Of a DNA stretch of 13,121 nucleotides, positions 1 to 6,271 are shown in pieces (within the stretch, counting starts at the first letter, position 1; each line of letters begins with the position of its first letter). The DNA is from Prevotellaceae bacterium. Its GTDB lineage: Bacteria > Bacteroidota > Bacteroidia > Bacteroidales > Bacteroidaceae. The notes under the pieces are model-generated. The model was not told where the DNA came from. It worked only from the letters and a program-made list of their open reading frames with translations, and made no database searches. Both the position numbers and the translations under genes were made by a program. The stretch covers positions 6,318-19,438 of the forward strand of contig JAFLUV010000019.1 in the NCBI GenBank assembly GCA_022508635.1. Reading direction: 5' to 3'.

Positions 1-39
1 CGACCGGTTCCGGAGTGTCTTTCCTCGCTTCATTTGGCA

Positions 40-127
40 GTGCCTTTGCGTTGCACCGGCGGTACCTTTTCACCGCACCAGTTGTGCCTTTGCGTTGCAC
101 CGGCGGTGGCTTTTCGCCGCACCGGCA
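40..127. repeat. Four-unit 22-bp tandem repeat array
   Basis: Four consecutive 22-bp units lie in perfect register at 40-61, 62-83, 84-105 and 106-127. Units 1 and 3 are identical. Units 2 and 4 are diverged variants, so the array also reads as two 44-bp repeats with 38 of 44 bases matching. Each unit begins GTGCCTTT or a close variant and ends with GCACC plus a purine and G, so most units could fold into a small stem of GTGC/GCAC or GGTG/CACC type. Degenerate relatives appear on both sides, at roughly 17-39 and 128-149. A 22-bp unit is not a multiple of three, so it does not encode a protein repeat. There are no unique spacers, so it is not a CRISPR array. Its function is unknown. Confidence 0.85.
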
Positions 128-189
128 GTAGAGGCTGCATTGCAGGCACGTGCGGCCGGAAGTGCATGGCCTCGTTTGCTTTGCGACTG

Positions 190-197
190 CAAATTTA
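190..197 (-). promoter_or_regulatory. Possible minus-strand -7 element (TAAATTTG)
   Basis: On the minus strand this octamer matches the Bacteroidota -7 consensus TAnnTTTG. It would drive leftward transcription through the 22-bp repeat array and out of the window. I see no TTTG-like -33 partner at the right distance, and the only reading frame behind it (30-167, minus) is 45 codons built from repeat sequence. The octamer also forms part of the AT-rich inverted repeat at 191-236. It may be a chance match. Confidence 0.2.
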
Positions 198-236
198 AGA
201 AAAATATTTCACCTGATGTCCTGTTTCTTAAAATTT
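191..236. repeat. AT-rich inverted repeat
   Basis: Left arm 191-202 (AAATTTAAGAAA) and right arm 224-236 (TTTCTTAAAATTT) are reverse complements except for one extra base in the right arm. They are separated by 21 bases. The stem is too AT-rich to be a convincing terminator and has no following T tract. A regulator-binding dyad upstream of the glycosyltransferase promoter is possible, but nothing in the sequence identifies the regulator. Confidence 0.5.
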
Positions 237-281
237 ATTAAACATTTATGCAGCAGTACGTGCAAGGCAGCACCGCCATAG

Positions 282-297
282 ACGTGCCGGCGCACGT
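282..297. repeat. GC hairpin with ACGTGC / GCACGT arms
   Basis: The arms ACGTGC (282-287) and GCACGT (292-297) flank a four-base loop CGGC and form a perfect 6-bp stem. A second copy of ACGTGC occurs at 258-263, exactly 24 bp upstream, and could compete for the same right arm. The hairpin is followed by TATTT only, so it is at best a weak terminator for anything entering from the left. An operator upstream of the promoter at 368 is the alternative. Confidence 0.4.
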
Positions 298-367
298 TAT
301 TTCACGTCAACGGCCCGAATAAATGAAGATATTACGCACAAATTGGGCCGGAATGACAAAAAATTCG

Positions 368-375
368 TAACTTTG
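368..375 (+). promoter_or_regulatory. -7 promoter element of the glycosyltransferase operon
   Basis: TAACTTTG matches the Bacteroidota -7 consensus TAnnTTTG exactly. A TTGG at 343-346 sits 21 bp upstream, where the TTTG-like -33 element is expected. The next ATG, at 381, is only five bases past the element. The transcript start would therefore fall at or very near the start codon, giving a leaderless or nearly leaderless mRNA. Confidence 0.6.
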
Positions 376-380
376 CGTAC

Positions 381-1421
381 ATGAAGCCCGCACTCATCGA
401 CATACCAGTCCTCATTCTGTTCTTCAACAGGCCGCAGCAGCTCGGCCAAGTCTTCGCCCAAGTGCGCAAGGCACGTCCCACACACCTCCTGCTCTACCAG
501 GACGGACCGCGCTCGCAAGCCGACATGCCGGGCATACTGGCATGCCGCGAAATAGTGGGCAACATAGACTGGGAGTGCGACGTAAGACAGCTCTATCAGG
601 AGCGCAACTACGGCTGCGATCCCTCCGAATACCTGGCCCAGAAATGGGCATTCTCCCTCGTCGACAAGTGCGTAGTCCTGGAGGACGACGACGTACCCGC
701 CGTCAGCTTCTTCTCCTTCTGCCGAGACATGCTGGAACGCTACGAGCACGACGAACGCATCACAATGATAAGCGGCTTCAACGTCGAGGAGCAGACATCC
801 GACGCCGGCGCAGACTACTTCTTCACCACAAACTTCAGCATCTGGGGCTGGGCATCATGGCGACGCGTCGTCGACCGCTGGGACGAACACTACGCATGGC
901 TCGACGACCCCGTCAGCGTACAGCGGATAGAAGCACTCATACGCGAGCGCCACTATCGCGACGACTTCCTGCCCATGTGCCGGCAGCATCGCGAGCATGC
1001 ACGACAAGGCAGACCATACTACGAAACCATCTTCTGGGCCTACCTGATGCTCAGCAACAGCCTGGCCATCGTCCCCCGGCGGAACATGATCAACAACCTC
1101 GGCGCCACGACAGGCAGCACACACTTCGGCGGCTCGCTCCGGACAATGCCCGGCGGCTATCGGCGCATCTTCACCATGCAGCGGTTCGAAATGGAACACG
1201 AAAACGGCACAGCCCGCATCACACATCCGCCACACATCATCGAGCACGTAGCCTACCGCAAGCGCGCCTATCGCATCATGGGATGGATGAATCCGGCAGT
1301 CAAAGTATGGCGCTCCTTCGAAGAACTCTTCCTCAACCTGCGCTACGGCAACCTGCGCTACATCCTCACCTCCGTCCGCAACCGCATCAGGAAATGGACG
1401 GGGAGAAAGGCCTACCGATGA
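381..1421 (+). CDS. GT-A fold glycosyltransferase, HlpA-like
   Basis: This 346-residue protein probably transfers a sugar from a nucleotide-sugar donor during cell surface glycan assembly at the cytoplasmic face of the membrane. It opens directly with a GT-A strand (IPVLILFFNRP, residues 8-18), so the ATG at 381 is the only sensible start. The motif LEDDDV (100-105) is the expected metal and nucleotide-sugar binding DxD site. The segments IWGWASWRR (154-162), YYETIFW (213-219) and INNLGATTGSTHFG (237-250) are typical of the family often annotated as hemolytic protein HlpA-like or glycosyltransferase family 2. There is no signal peptide or membrane segment, and the basic C-terminus may touch the membrane. 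Its stop overlaps the next start (ATGA, 1418-1421), so translation of the two is probably coupled. Donor and acceptor cannot be read from the sequence. The family call is firm and the sugar is unknown. Confidence 0.85.
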   Translation: MKPALIDIPVLILFFNRPQQLGQVFAQVRKARPTHLLLYQDGPRSQADMPGILACREIVGNIDWECDVRQLYQERNYGCDPSEYLAQKWAFSLVDKCVVLEDDDVPAVSFFSFCRDMLERYEHDERITMISGFNVEEQTSDAGADYFFTTNFSIWGWASWRRVVDRWDEHYAWLDDPVSVQRIEALIRERHYRDDFLPMCRQHREHARQGRPYYETIFWAYLMLSNSLAIVPRRNMINNLGATTGSTHFGGSLRTMPGGYRRIFTMQRFEMEHENGTARITHPPHIIEHVAYRKRAYRIMGWMNPAVKVWRSFEELFLNLRYGNLRYILTSVRNRIRKWTGRKAYR

Positions 1422-2611
1422 ACGTACTCCTCGTCAGCACCAGCGAAAAGAGTGGCGGCGGTGCCATCGCAGCACGACGCCTCATGGATGCCCTCAACAA
1501 AAACGGCGTGAAGGCAAAAATGATGGTACGCGATGCAGCGACACAGCAAAAAGAAAACAGCAGAACCATCGTCAGAGTGGGCAACAAGATACCAAAGCTC
1601 TTAGAACGCCTCGCCATACTGCCCCACGTCGGCTTTAGCCGCAAACGTCTCTGGCAAGTCGACATAGCCAATGCAGGCATTGACATCACGCACACCCGCG
1701 AGTTCCATGACGCAGACATCATCCATCTGCACTGGGTCTGTCAAGGCATGCTCTCGCTTGACACCATCCGGCGCATCCTGACCAGCGGGAAGCGCATCGT
1801 ATGGACACTTCACGACGAATGGCCCTATCTGGGAGTATGCCACTATCGCGGCAACTGCACCGAAGAAGAGTGCCGACACTGCCCCCTCATGTCGGGAAAT
1901 ACACCTTATTATATATATACGCGCAAGCACGCAATGTACAGTCAGGCACCACTGACTTTCATCGGATGCAGCCAATGGATAGCCGACCGGGCACAGCATG
2001 CACTGCCCTCTGCACGCGTCAGACACATCAACAACTGCATACCGGCAGCACTGTTCCATCCTACCGACATGCAGCAGGCACGACATGCCCTTTCGTTGCC
2101 GCAAGACCGACGCTTGCTACTCTTTTGCAGCCAAAAAGTAACCGACGAGCGCAAGGGCATGGCCTACCTGACGGAAGCCCTCCGTCAGTCCCGGCTGCCA
2201 ATGGAGAGCCTGCATCTGGTCATTGTAGGGAAAGACTCCGAACAGATTCCGGTTACCGAAGGCATCGGCATCACGCGTCTCGGCACAATCGGCGAACAAG
2301 AGATGTCGCAAGTATATAACGCCGTCGATGCTTTCCTTACCCCCAGTCTGCAAGATAACCTGCCAAACACAATTGCCGAGGCCATGAGTTGCGGCACACC
2401 CTGCGTCGGTTTCGACGTCGGCGGTATCCCCGAGATGATTGACCACAAGGCAAACGGCTACGTGGCACGTTACCGCGATGCAGCCGACTTTGCGGAAGGT
2501 ATCCGCTACGTCCTCAGCCACGACCTCCGCGATGCAGCATACGGAAAGGCTGCCCAAGCATACAACGAAACCATTGTGGCACAGCAGTACATAGACATCT
2601 ATCAGACATAA
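1418..2611 (+). CDS. GT4-family glycosyltransferase (GT-B fold)
   Basis: This is a 397-residue retaining GT-B glycosyltransferase. The start at 1418 is chosen because it overlaps the previous stop by four bases and begins with the usual first strand (MNVLLVSTSEKSGGGAIAAR). The N-terminal acceptor domain includes HLHW (103-106) and TLHDEWPYLGVCHY (130-143). It carries a cysteine cluster C141-x5-C147-x4-C152-x2-C155, common in this GT4 subgroup and possibly a metal site. The C-terminal donor domain carries TPSLQDNLPNTIAEAMSCGTP (308-328). In this the canonical E-x7-E pair appears as D313 and E321, a frequent variant in this subgroup. The length is normal for GT4. The same reading frame stays open far upstream of 1418, but that stretch overlaps the preceding gene and has no protein-like character. 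It probably adds one sugar to the same glycan as its neighbours, with specificity unknown. Confidence 0.88.
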   Translation: MNVLLVSTSEKSGGGAIAARRLMDALNKNGVKAKMMVRDAATQQKENSRTIVRVGNKIPKLLERLAILPHVGFSRKRLWQVDIANAGIDITHTREFHDADIIHLHWVCQGMLSLDTIRRILTSGKRIVWTLHDEWPYLGVCHYRGNCTEEECRHCPLMSGNTPYYIYTRKHAMYSQAPLTFIGCSQWIADRAQHALPSARVRHINNCIPAALFHPTDMQQARHALSLPQDRRLLLFCSQKVTDERKGMAYLTEALRQSRLPMESLHLVIVGKDSEQIPVTEGIGITRLGTIGEQEMSQVYNAVDAFLTPSLQDNLPNTIAEAMSCGTPCVGFDVGGIPEMIDHKANGYVARYRDAADFAEGIRYVLSHDLRDAAYGKAAQAYNETIVAQQYIDIYQT

Positions 2612-2612
2612 T

Positions 2613-3392
2613 ATGAAGCCTCTCATTACCATTGCAACCGTCACCTTCAATGCCGAGGCAACGTTAGAGCGTACCCTAAAGAGTGTTGCTTCGCAGGACT
2701 ATGACCGTATAGAGCACCTCATCATTGACGGGTGCTCCACCGACCACACGCTCTCGCTCGTGCAGCGCTACGTCGAGGAGAACCAGGCACGACACAGCAT
2801 ACGCCTCATACGCGAGCCCGACGAAGGACTTTACGACGCCATGAACAAAGCGCTGCAATATGCTATGGGCGACTACATCGTCTTCCTTAACGCTGGCGAT
2901 TGTCTGCACAGCAACGACACCGTCTCAGCCTTGGTACAGGCGTCGCAATGGACAAGAGGCGGCAGCAGCAATCCTGCCATCCTCTATGGCGACACACATC
3001 TGGTGGACGCAGAAGGCCACTTCCTGCGCCAGCGCCGCCTCACACCGCCCGAGCAACTTACGTTCAAAAGCTTTGCGGACGGTATGCGCGTTTGCCACCA
3101 GTCGTTTTACGTTCGTATAGATTTGGCACGACAAGAACGCTACGACCTCCGCTACCGCTATTCTGCCGACTATGACTGGTGCATCCGCCTCATCCAACAG
3201 GCTGCACGCCGTCACATGAGAATAGTCAACACGCATCTCGTGCTCACTGATTACCTTAACGAGGGACTCACTACGCGCAACCAGTTCCCATCGCTCGTTG
3301 AGCGCCTGCACATCATGACCAAGCACTATGGCTGGCCGCGGACACTATTCCAGCATTGTTGGTTCATCGTAAGGGCAATCATTAAGAAGTGA
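2613..3392 (+). CDS. GT2-family glycosyltransferase, WcaA-like
   Basis: This 259-residue GT-A glycosyltransferase starts one base after the previous stop, consistent with a single transcript. The N-terminus ITIATVTFNAEATLERTLKSV (5-25) and IIDGCSTDHT (37-46) form the nucleotide-sugar binding core. EPDEGLYDAMNKAL (68-81) is a hallmark of the WcaA-like GT2 group. NAGD (93-96) occupies the place of the DxD motif, and the ADYDW segment (185-189) lies in the acceptor half. There is no transmembrane helix, so it is likely cytoplasmic and peripheral to the membrane. The group commonly works in capsule, exopolysaccharide or O-antigen unit assembly. It is the third consecutive transferase, suggesting one glycan built by several additions. 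The rest of that cluster would lie left of the window. The particular sugar cannot be assigned. Confidence 0.88.
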   Translation: MKPLITIATVTFNAEATLERTLKSVASQDYDRIEHLIIDGCSTDHTLSLVQRYVEENQARHSIRLIREPDEGLYDAMNKALQYAMGDYIVFLNAGDCLHSNDTVSALVQASQWTRGGSSNPAILYGDTHLVDAEGHFLRQRRLTPPEQLTFKSFADGMRVCHQSFYVRIDLARQERYDLRYRYSADYDWCIRLIQQAARRHMRIVNTHLVLTDYLNEGLTTRNQFPSLVERLHIMTKHYGWPRTLFQHCWFIVRAIIKK

Positions 3393-3432
3393 AAAGTAAA
3401 CAATTAACTGCCACCCTAAACACAAAACAATA

Positions 3433-4038
3433 ATGCTCCAGCCCTATTACCATAAAAATGTCATTGAAGCCGGTTGCGACGAGGCTGGTCGCGGTTGCCT
3501 GGCTGGTCCGGTCTTTGCAGCTGCCGTTATCTTGCCTCCAGACTTCCATAACGACCTCCTGAACGACTCCAAGCAACTCACAGAACGCCGTCGCTATGCC
3601 CTGCGTGAAATCATCGAGCGGGAGGCGCTGGCTTGGGCAATCGGCATTGTCACAAATGAGGAAATAGACAACATCAATATACTGCGATCCAGCATCCTGG
3701 CTATGCACCGTGCCCTTGACGGGCTCAGACTTCGACCCGAGGAAGTTATTGTCGACGGCAACCGTTTCACACCCTATGGAGAACTACCCTGCACGACCAT
3801 TGTCAAAGGCGACGGCAAGTATATGAGTATCGCGGCTGCCAGCATATTGGCAAAGACCTATCGCGACGACTATATGCAGAAACTCCACAAGGAATATCCC
3901 GCCTACCATTGGGACAACAACAAGGGCTACCCTTCCCCTGCCCACCGACAGGCTATCCGCGAGCACGGCACAACACCTTACCACCGTATGACTTTCAACC
4001 TGCTCGGCTCGCCACAAATGGAATTCGACTTCGGATAA
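3433..4038 (+). CDS. rnhB: Ribonuclease HII
   Basis: Ribonuclease HII cuts RNA in RNA-DNA hybrids and starts removal of single ribonucleotides misincorporated into DNA. It acts in the cytoplasm. The 201-residue protein is of normal length. GCDEAGRG (14-21) supplies the first two catalytic acids, D16 and E17. VIVDGN (106-111) supplies D108. The remaining acid lies in the conserved stretch GDGKYMSIAAASILAKTYRD (126-145), with D127 and D145 as candidates. The GYPSPAHRQAIREHG segment (165-179) is also typical. The start at 3433 is the first ATG and leaves the usual short N-terminal tail. It follows the glycosyltransferases by 40 bp with no recognisable promoter between, so it may share their transcript, although it has no functional link to glycan synthesis. 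Confidence 0.96.
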   Translation: MLQPYYHKNVIEAGCDEAGRGCLAGPVFAAAVILPPDFHNDLLNDSKQLTERRRYALREIIEREALAWAIGIVTNEEIDNINILRSSILAMHRALDGLRLRPEEVIVDGNRFTPYGELPCTTIVKGDGKYMSIAAASILAKTYRDDYMQKLHKEYPAYHWDNNKGYPSPAHRQAIREHGTTPYHRMTFNLLGSPQMEFDFG

Positions 4039-4068
4039 AATATAACACATAATAACAATATTCAACCT

Positions 4069-5928
4069 ATGAAAAAAAAATTTCTTTTGCTCCTGTTACT
4101 TTGCACGACTGCCGGAGCATGGGCATTGCCCAGGGCAGAGTACCCTCGCCCACAATTCGAACGCCAGGACTGGCTTAACCTCAACGGCGACTGGACCTAT
4201 ACCTTCGACTTCGTTGGCTCCGGCATGGAGAAACGACTCTACGAAAGTAAGGGCTTCGATGGTAAGATTACCGTTCCATTCTGTCCCGAGAGCAAGCTCA
4301 GCGGCGTAGGCTACACCGACTTCATCAACAACATCTGGTATCACCGCAGCATCCAAATGCCGCAGGAATGGTCAGGCCGCAACGTCATGCTCAACTTTGG
4401 AGCCGTCTATTATAATAGCGAAGTTTACGTTGACGGTCATCTGGCAGGACGTCACTTCGGTGGTAGCACATCGTTTTCTGTAGACGTGACGAAGTTTCTT
4501 GCCGACGGCAAGGCACACTCCCTTGTCGTGCACGCCTACAGCGATACGCGTACCACAAAGCAGCCGGCCGGAAAGCAGAATGTCCGCATGAATCCCTTCG
4601 AGTGTATGTATACTCGCACTACGGGCATTTGGCAAACAGTATGGATGGAGCCTGTCGACGAGAGAGCCTTGCTCCGCACGCAGGTTATTACGGACATAGA
4701 CCAGAGCCAGGTTGTGGTGCATCCGACATTCTACAGCGAATCGCCCGCCACGCTGACCGTCACCTTGCGCGACGGAAAGAAGGTGGTTGCCACGAAGACC
4801 GTCCGTGCACAGAACAACAGCACCATTGTCCTGCCTGTCAAGACGCAGAAGCTATGGTGTCCGGAAAACCCCTTCCTCTATGATTTGACCTACGAGGTGA
4901 AAGATGCCGCTGGCAAGACCATCGATTTCGTCACAAGTTACGTCGGCATGCGCAAAATACATATCGAGGGCAATAAGATATATCTCAATAACGAGCCATT
5001 TTATCAGCGGCTCGTCCTCGACCAGGGTTTTTACCCCGACGGCATCTGGACAGCTCCCACCGACGAGGCGCTGAAGCATGACATCGAGTTGTCACTTGCC
5101 GCAGGCTTCAATGGCGCACGCCTTCACCAAAAAGTTTTCGAGGAGCGTTTCCACTACTGGGCAGACCGCTTGGGCTACATCACATGGGGCGAAGCACCCT
5201 CTTGGGGCATGAATGCCAATGATCCGGAAGTGGCACGCAATTTCCTCACCGAATGGACGGAAGAGATTGTACGCGACCGCAACCATCCCAGCATCGTCAC
5301 CTGGACTCCGATGAACGAGGAGTGGTGGCCCGACCGCGTGCAGTTCCCGCGCTTCGTGAGCGATGTCTACGATCTAAGTAAGGCGCTCGACCCAACGCGC
5401 CCCGTATGCGACGTCAGCGGAGGCGTACACATCAAGACTGACATCTGGACGACCCACAATTACGAGCAGGATCCCAAGCGGCTCAAAGAGATTATATACA
5501 ATGGCGAGCGCTGGTTCCAGACCCCCAATGAATACCCGGGCATACCGCGCACCAACGTTGGCTTCAACCGTCCTGCTGACAACGACGTCTACGATTTCCC
5601 GCGCTATGAAAAAGCCGACAAGCCTTATCTCCTCGACGAGTTCGGCGGCATCAAGTGGGTGAAGGGGCAGGATACAGCTACCGGTAACTCCGATGCCTCT
5701 TGGGGCTATGGTGAGCCGCCACACTCTCTTGAAGAGTTTTATGCACGCCTTGAAGGTCAAGTCGATGCCCTGATGGAAATTGCCGACAACGTATGGGGCT
5801 ATACCTACACACAGCTCACCGACGTGGAACAGGAACAGAACGGTATCTATTTCTATGATCGTACTTCCAAGTTCGACATGGAACGCATTAAGGCTATTTT
5901 CTCCAAGACCCCGAAGATAAAGAAGTAA
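4069..5928 (+). CDS. Secreted GH2-family beta-glycosidase
   Basis: This 619-residue glycoside hydrolase family 2 enzyme hydrolyses terminal beta-linked sugars with retention, probably in the periplasm. A signal peptide is clear: MKKK, a leucine-rich core, and likely cleavage after AWA (17-19). C12 lacks a small residue before it, so a lipoprotein is unlikely. Next come a sugar-binding beta-sandwich (about 25-195), an immunoglobulin-like domain (about 200-295) and a TIM barrel (about 300-615). In the barrel, NHPSIVTWTPMNEEW (405-419) carries the probable acid/base E417, and LLDEFGG (521-527) carries the probable nucleophile E524. R351 and H353 fit the usual substrate-pocket strand. The protein lacks the extra C-terminal domains of large beta-galactosidases. 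Beta-galactosidase, beta-glucuronidase and beta-mannosidase are all possible. It lies 30 bp after rnhB without a recognisable promoter. No SusC/SusD pair accompanies it in the window. Confidence 0.88.
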   Translation: MKKKFLLLLLLCTTAGAWALPRAEYPRPQFERQDWLNLNGDWTYTFDFVGSGMEKRLYESKGFDGKITVPFCPESKLSGVGYTDFINNIWYHRSIQMPQEWSGRNVMLNFGAVYYNSEVYVDGHLAGRHFGGSTSFSVDVTKFLADGKAHSLVVHAYSDTRTTKQPAGKQNVRMNPFECMYTRTTGIWQTVWMEPVDERALLRTQVITDIDQSQVVVHPTFYSESPATLTVTLRDGKKVVATKTVRAQNNSTIVLPVKTQKLWCPENPFLYDLTYEVKDAAGKTIDFVTSYVGMRKIHIEGNKIYLNNEPFYQRLVLDQGFYPDGIWTAPTDEALKHDIELSLAAGFNGARLHQKVFEERFHYWADRLGYITWGEAPSWGMNANDPEVARNFLTEWTEEIVRDRNHPSIVTWTPMNEEWWPDRVQFPRFVSDVYDLSKALDPTRPVCDVSGGVHIKTDIWTTHNYEQDPKRLKEIIYNGERWFQTPNEYPGIPRTNVGFNRPADNDVYDFPRYEKADKPYLLDEFGGIKWVKGQDTATGNSDASWGYGEPPHSLEEFYARLEGQVDALMEIADNVWGYTYTQLTDVEQEQNGIYFYDRTSKFDMERIKAIFSKTPKIKK

Positions 5929-6023
5929 TGAACGAGCACTAAGTCAAATTGGCCATTAGGACATTGATTCTGGAAATATTTGCAACTATCTATAAATGAC
6001 TATTTGGGGGATTTTTGACTTTT

Positions 6024-6144
6024 CTCCGAAACAACGCCACAGAAACACTTAGGTAAAACGTTCAAAATACTTAAGTATAACTTCAGAAATACTTAACTAA
6101 AATTTTTGGTAATACTTAAGTGTTTCTGCGGCTCTGTTTCGGAG
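6024..6144. repeat. Large imperfect palindrome, 28-bp arms
   Basis: The left arm 6024-6051 and right arm 6117-6144 are reverse complements at 25 of 28 positions. They include an unbroken 12-bp match (CAGAAACACTTA at 6040-6051 with TAAGTGTTTCTG at 6117-6128) and an unbroken 10-bp outer match (CTCCGAAACA at 6024-6033 with TGTTTCGGAG at 6135-6144). The 65-bp centre is AT-rich. It contains a perfect 12-bp palindrome (ATACTTAAGTAT, 6067-6078) and repeated ACTTA boxes. Complementarity stops abruptly at both outer ends. I see no flanking target-site duplication and no gene inside. It could be a small non-autonomous mobile or intergenic repeat, a recombination or regulator site, or a long RNA hairpin if transcribed. 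Confidence 0.8.
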
Positions 6145-6244
6145 CTCTGGCTGGTGTGTTCAGAAGCAAGTTCCCTCAGGCGCAAATGTGGGTTCGCAAG
6201 GAGAAAAAATGGAGCAAAAGCACAGCTAACAGAAAAAAACTTTG

Positions 6245-6252
6245 TACCTTTG
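6245..6252 (+). promoter_or_regulatory. -7 promoter element of metG
   Basis: TACCTTTG matches the Bacteroidota -7 consensus TAnnTTTG. It ends 19 bp before the ATG at 6272, giving a short leader. No good TTTG-like -33 element is visible at the expected distance. Its position rules out an in-frame upstream start at 6242, which would lie at or before the transcript start. Confidence 0.65.
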
Positions 6253-6271
6253 TGCGGAAAATCACAAAAGC

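Larger units (their letters stand above)
128..380. other. Non-coding leader region upstream of the glycosyltransferase operon
   Basis: I see no credible gene here. Short reading frames on both strands have no recognisable protein features. The region contains the tail of the 22-bp repeat array, an AT-rich inverted repeat (191-236), a GC hairpin (282-297) and the promoter of the first glycosyltransferase (368-375). The base composition changes sharply from GC-rich (1-180) to AT-rich (190-250). Confidence 0.6.
5929..6271. other. 343-bp intergenic region between the GH2 gene and metG
   Basis: There is no credible gene here. Frames that enter metG from upstream lack protein character. The left part (5929-6023) is featureless AT-rich sequence with no clear terminator for the GH2 transcript. 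A 121-bp imperfect palindrome occupies 6024-6144. Positions 6145-6240 show nothing recognisable, and the metG promoter is at 6245-6252. I saw no riboswitch or T-box-like element. Confidence 0.6.

Noticed and set aside
17..149. CRISPR array.
   Set aside because: The units abut each other with no unique spacers, and no cas gene is present.
30..167. A 45-codon minus-strand frame behind the possible promoter at 190-197.
   Set aside because: It consists mostly of the 22-bp repeats translated out of register and has no other support.
542..1417. A stop-free frame of 292 codons upstream of and in frame with the GT4 gene, suggesting a fused or overprinted protein.
   Set aside because: Its translation is rich in Arg, His, Pro and Gln with no domain, and it lies wholly over the first glycosyltransferase in another frame. 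The open frame follows from the GC- and C-rich codon use of that gene.
1908..1920. A TATATATA run inside the GT4 gene as a phase-variation tract.
   Set aside because: It is short and imperfect, and the residues encoded (YYIYT) fit the protein, so there is no sign of frame instability.
6067..6110. A loxP- or dif-like tyrosine recombinase site (ATAACTTC next to a palindrome).
   Set aside because: The resemblance is short, there is no properly spaced pair of binding arms around a 6-8-bp core, and no recombinase gene is in the window.
6145..6244. A methionine-responsive riboswitch or T-box upstream of metG.
   Set aside because: Most of this stretch lies upstream of the metG -7 element and would not be in its transcript. 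No T-box or S-box landmark was seen.
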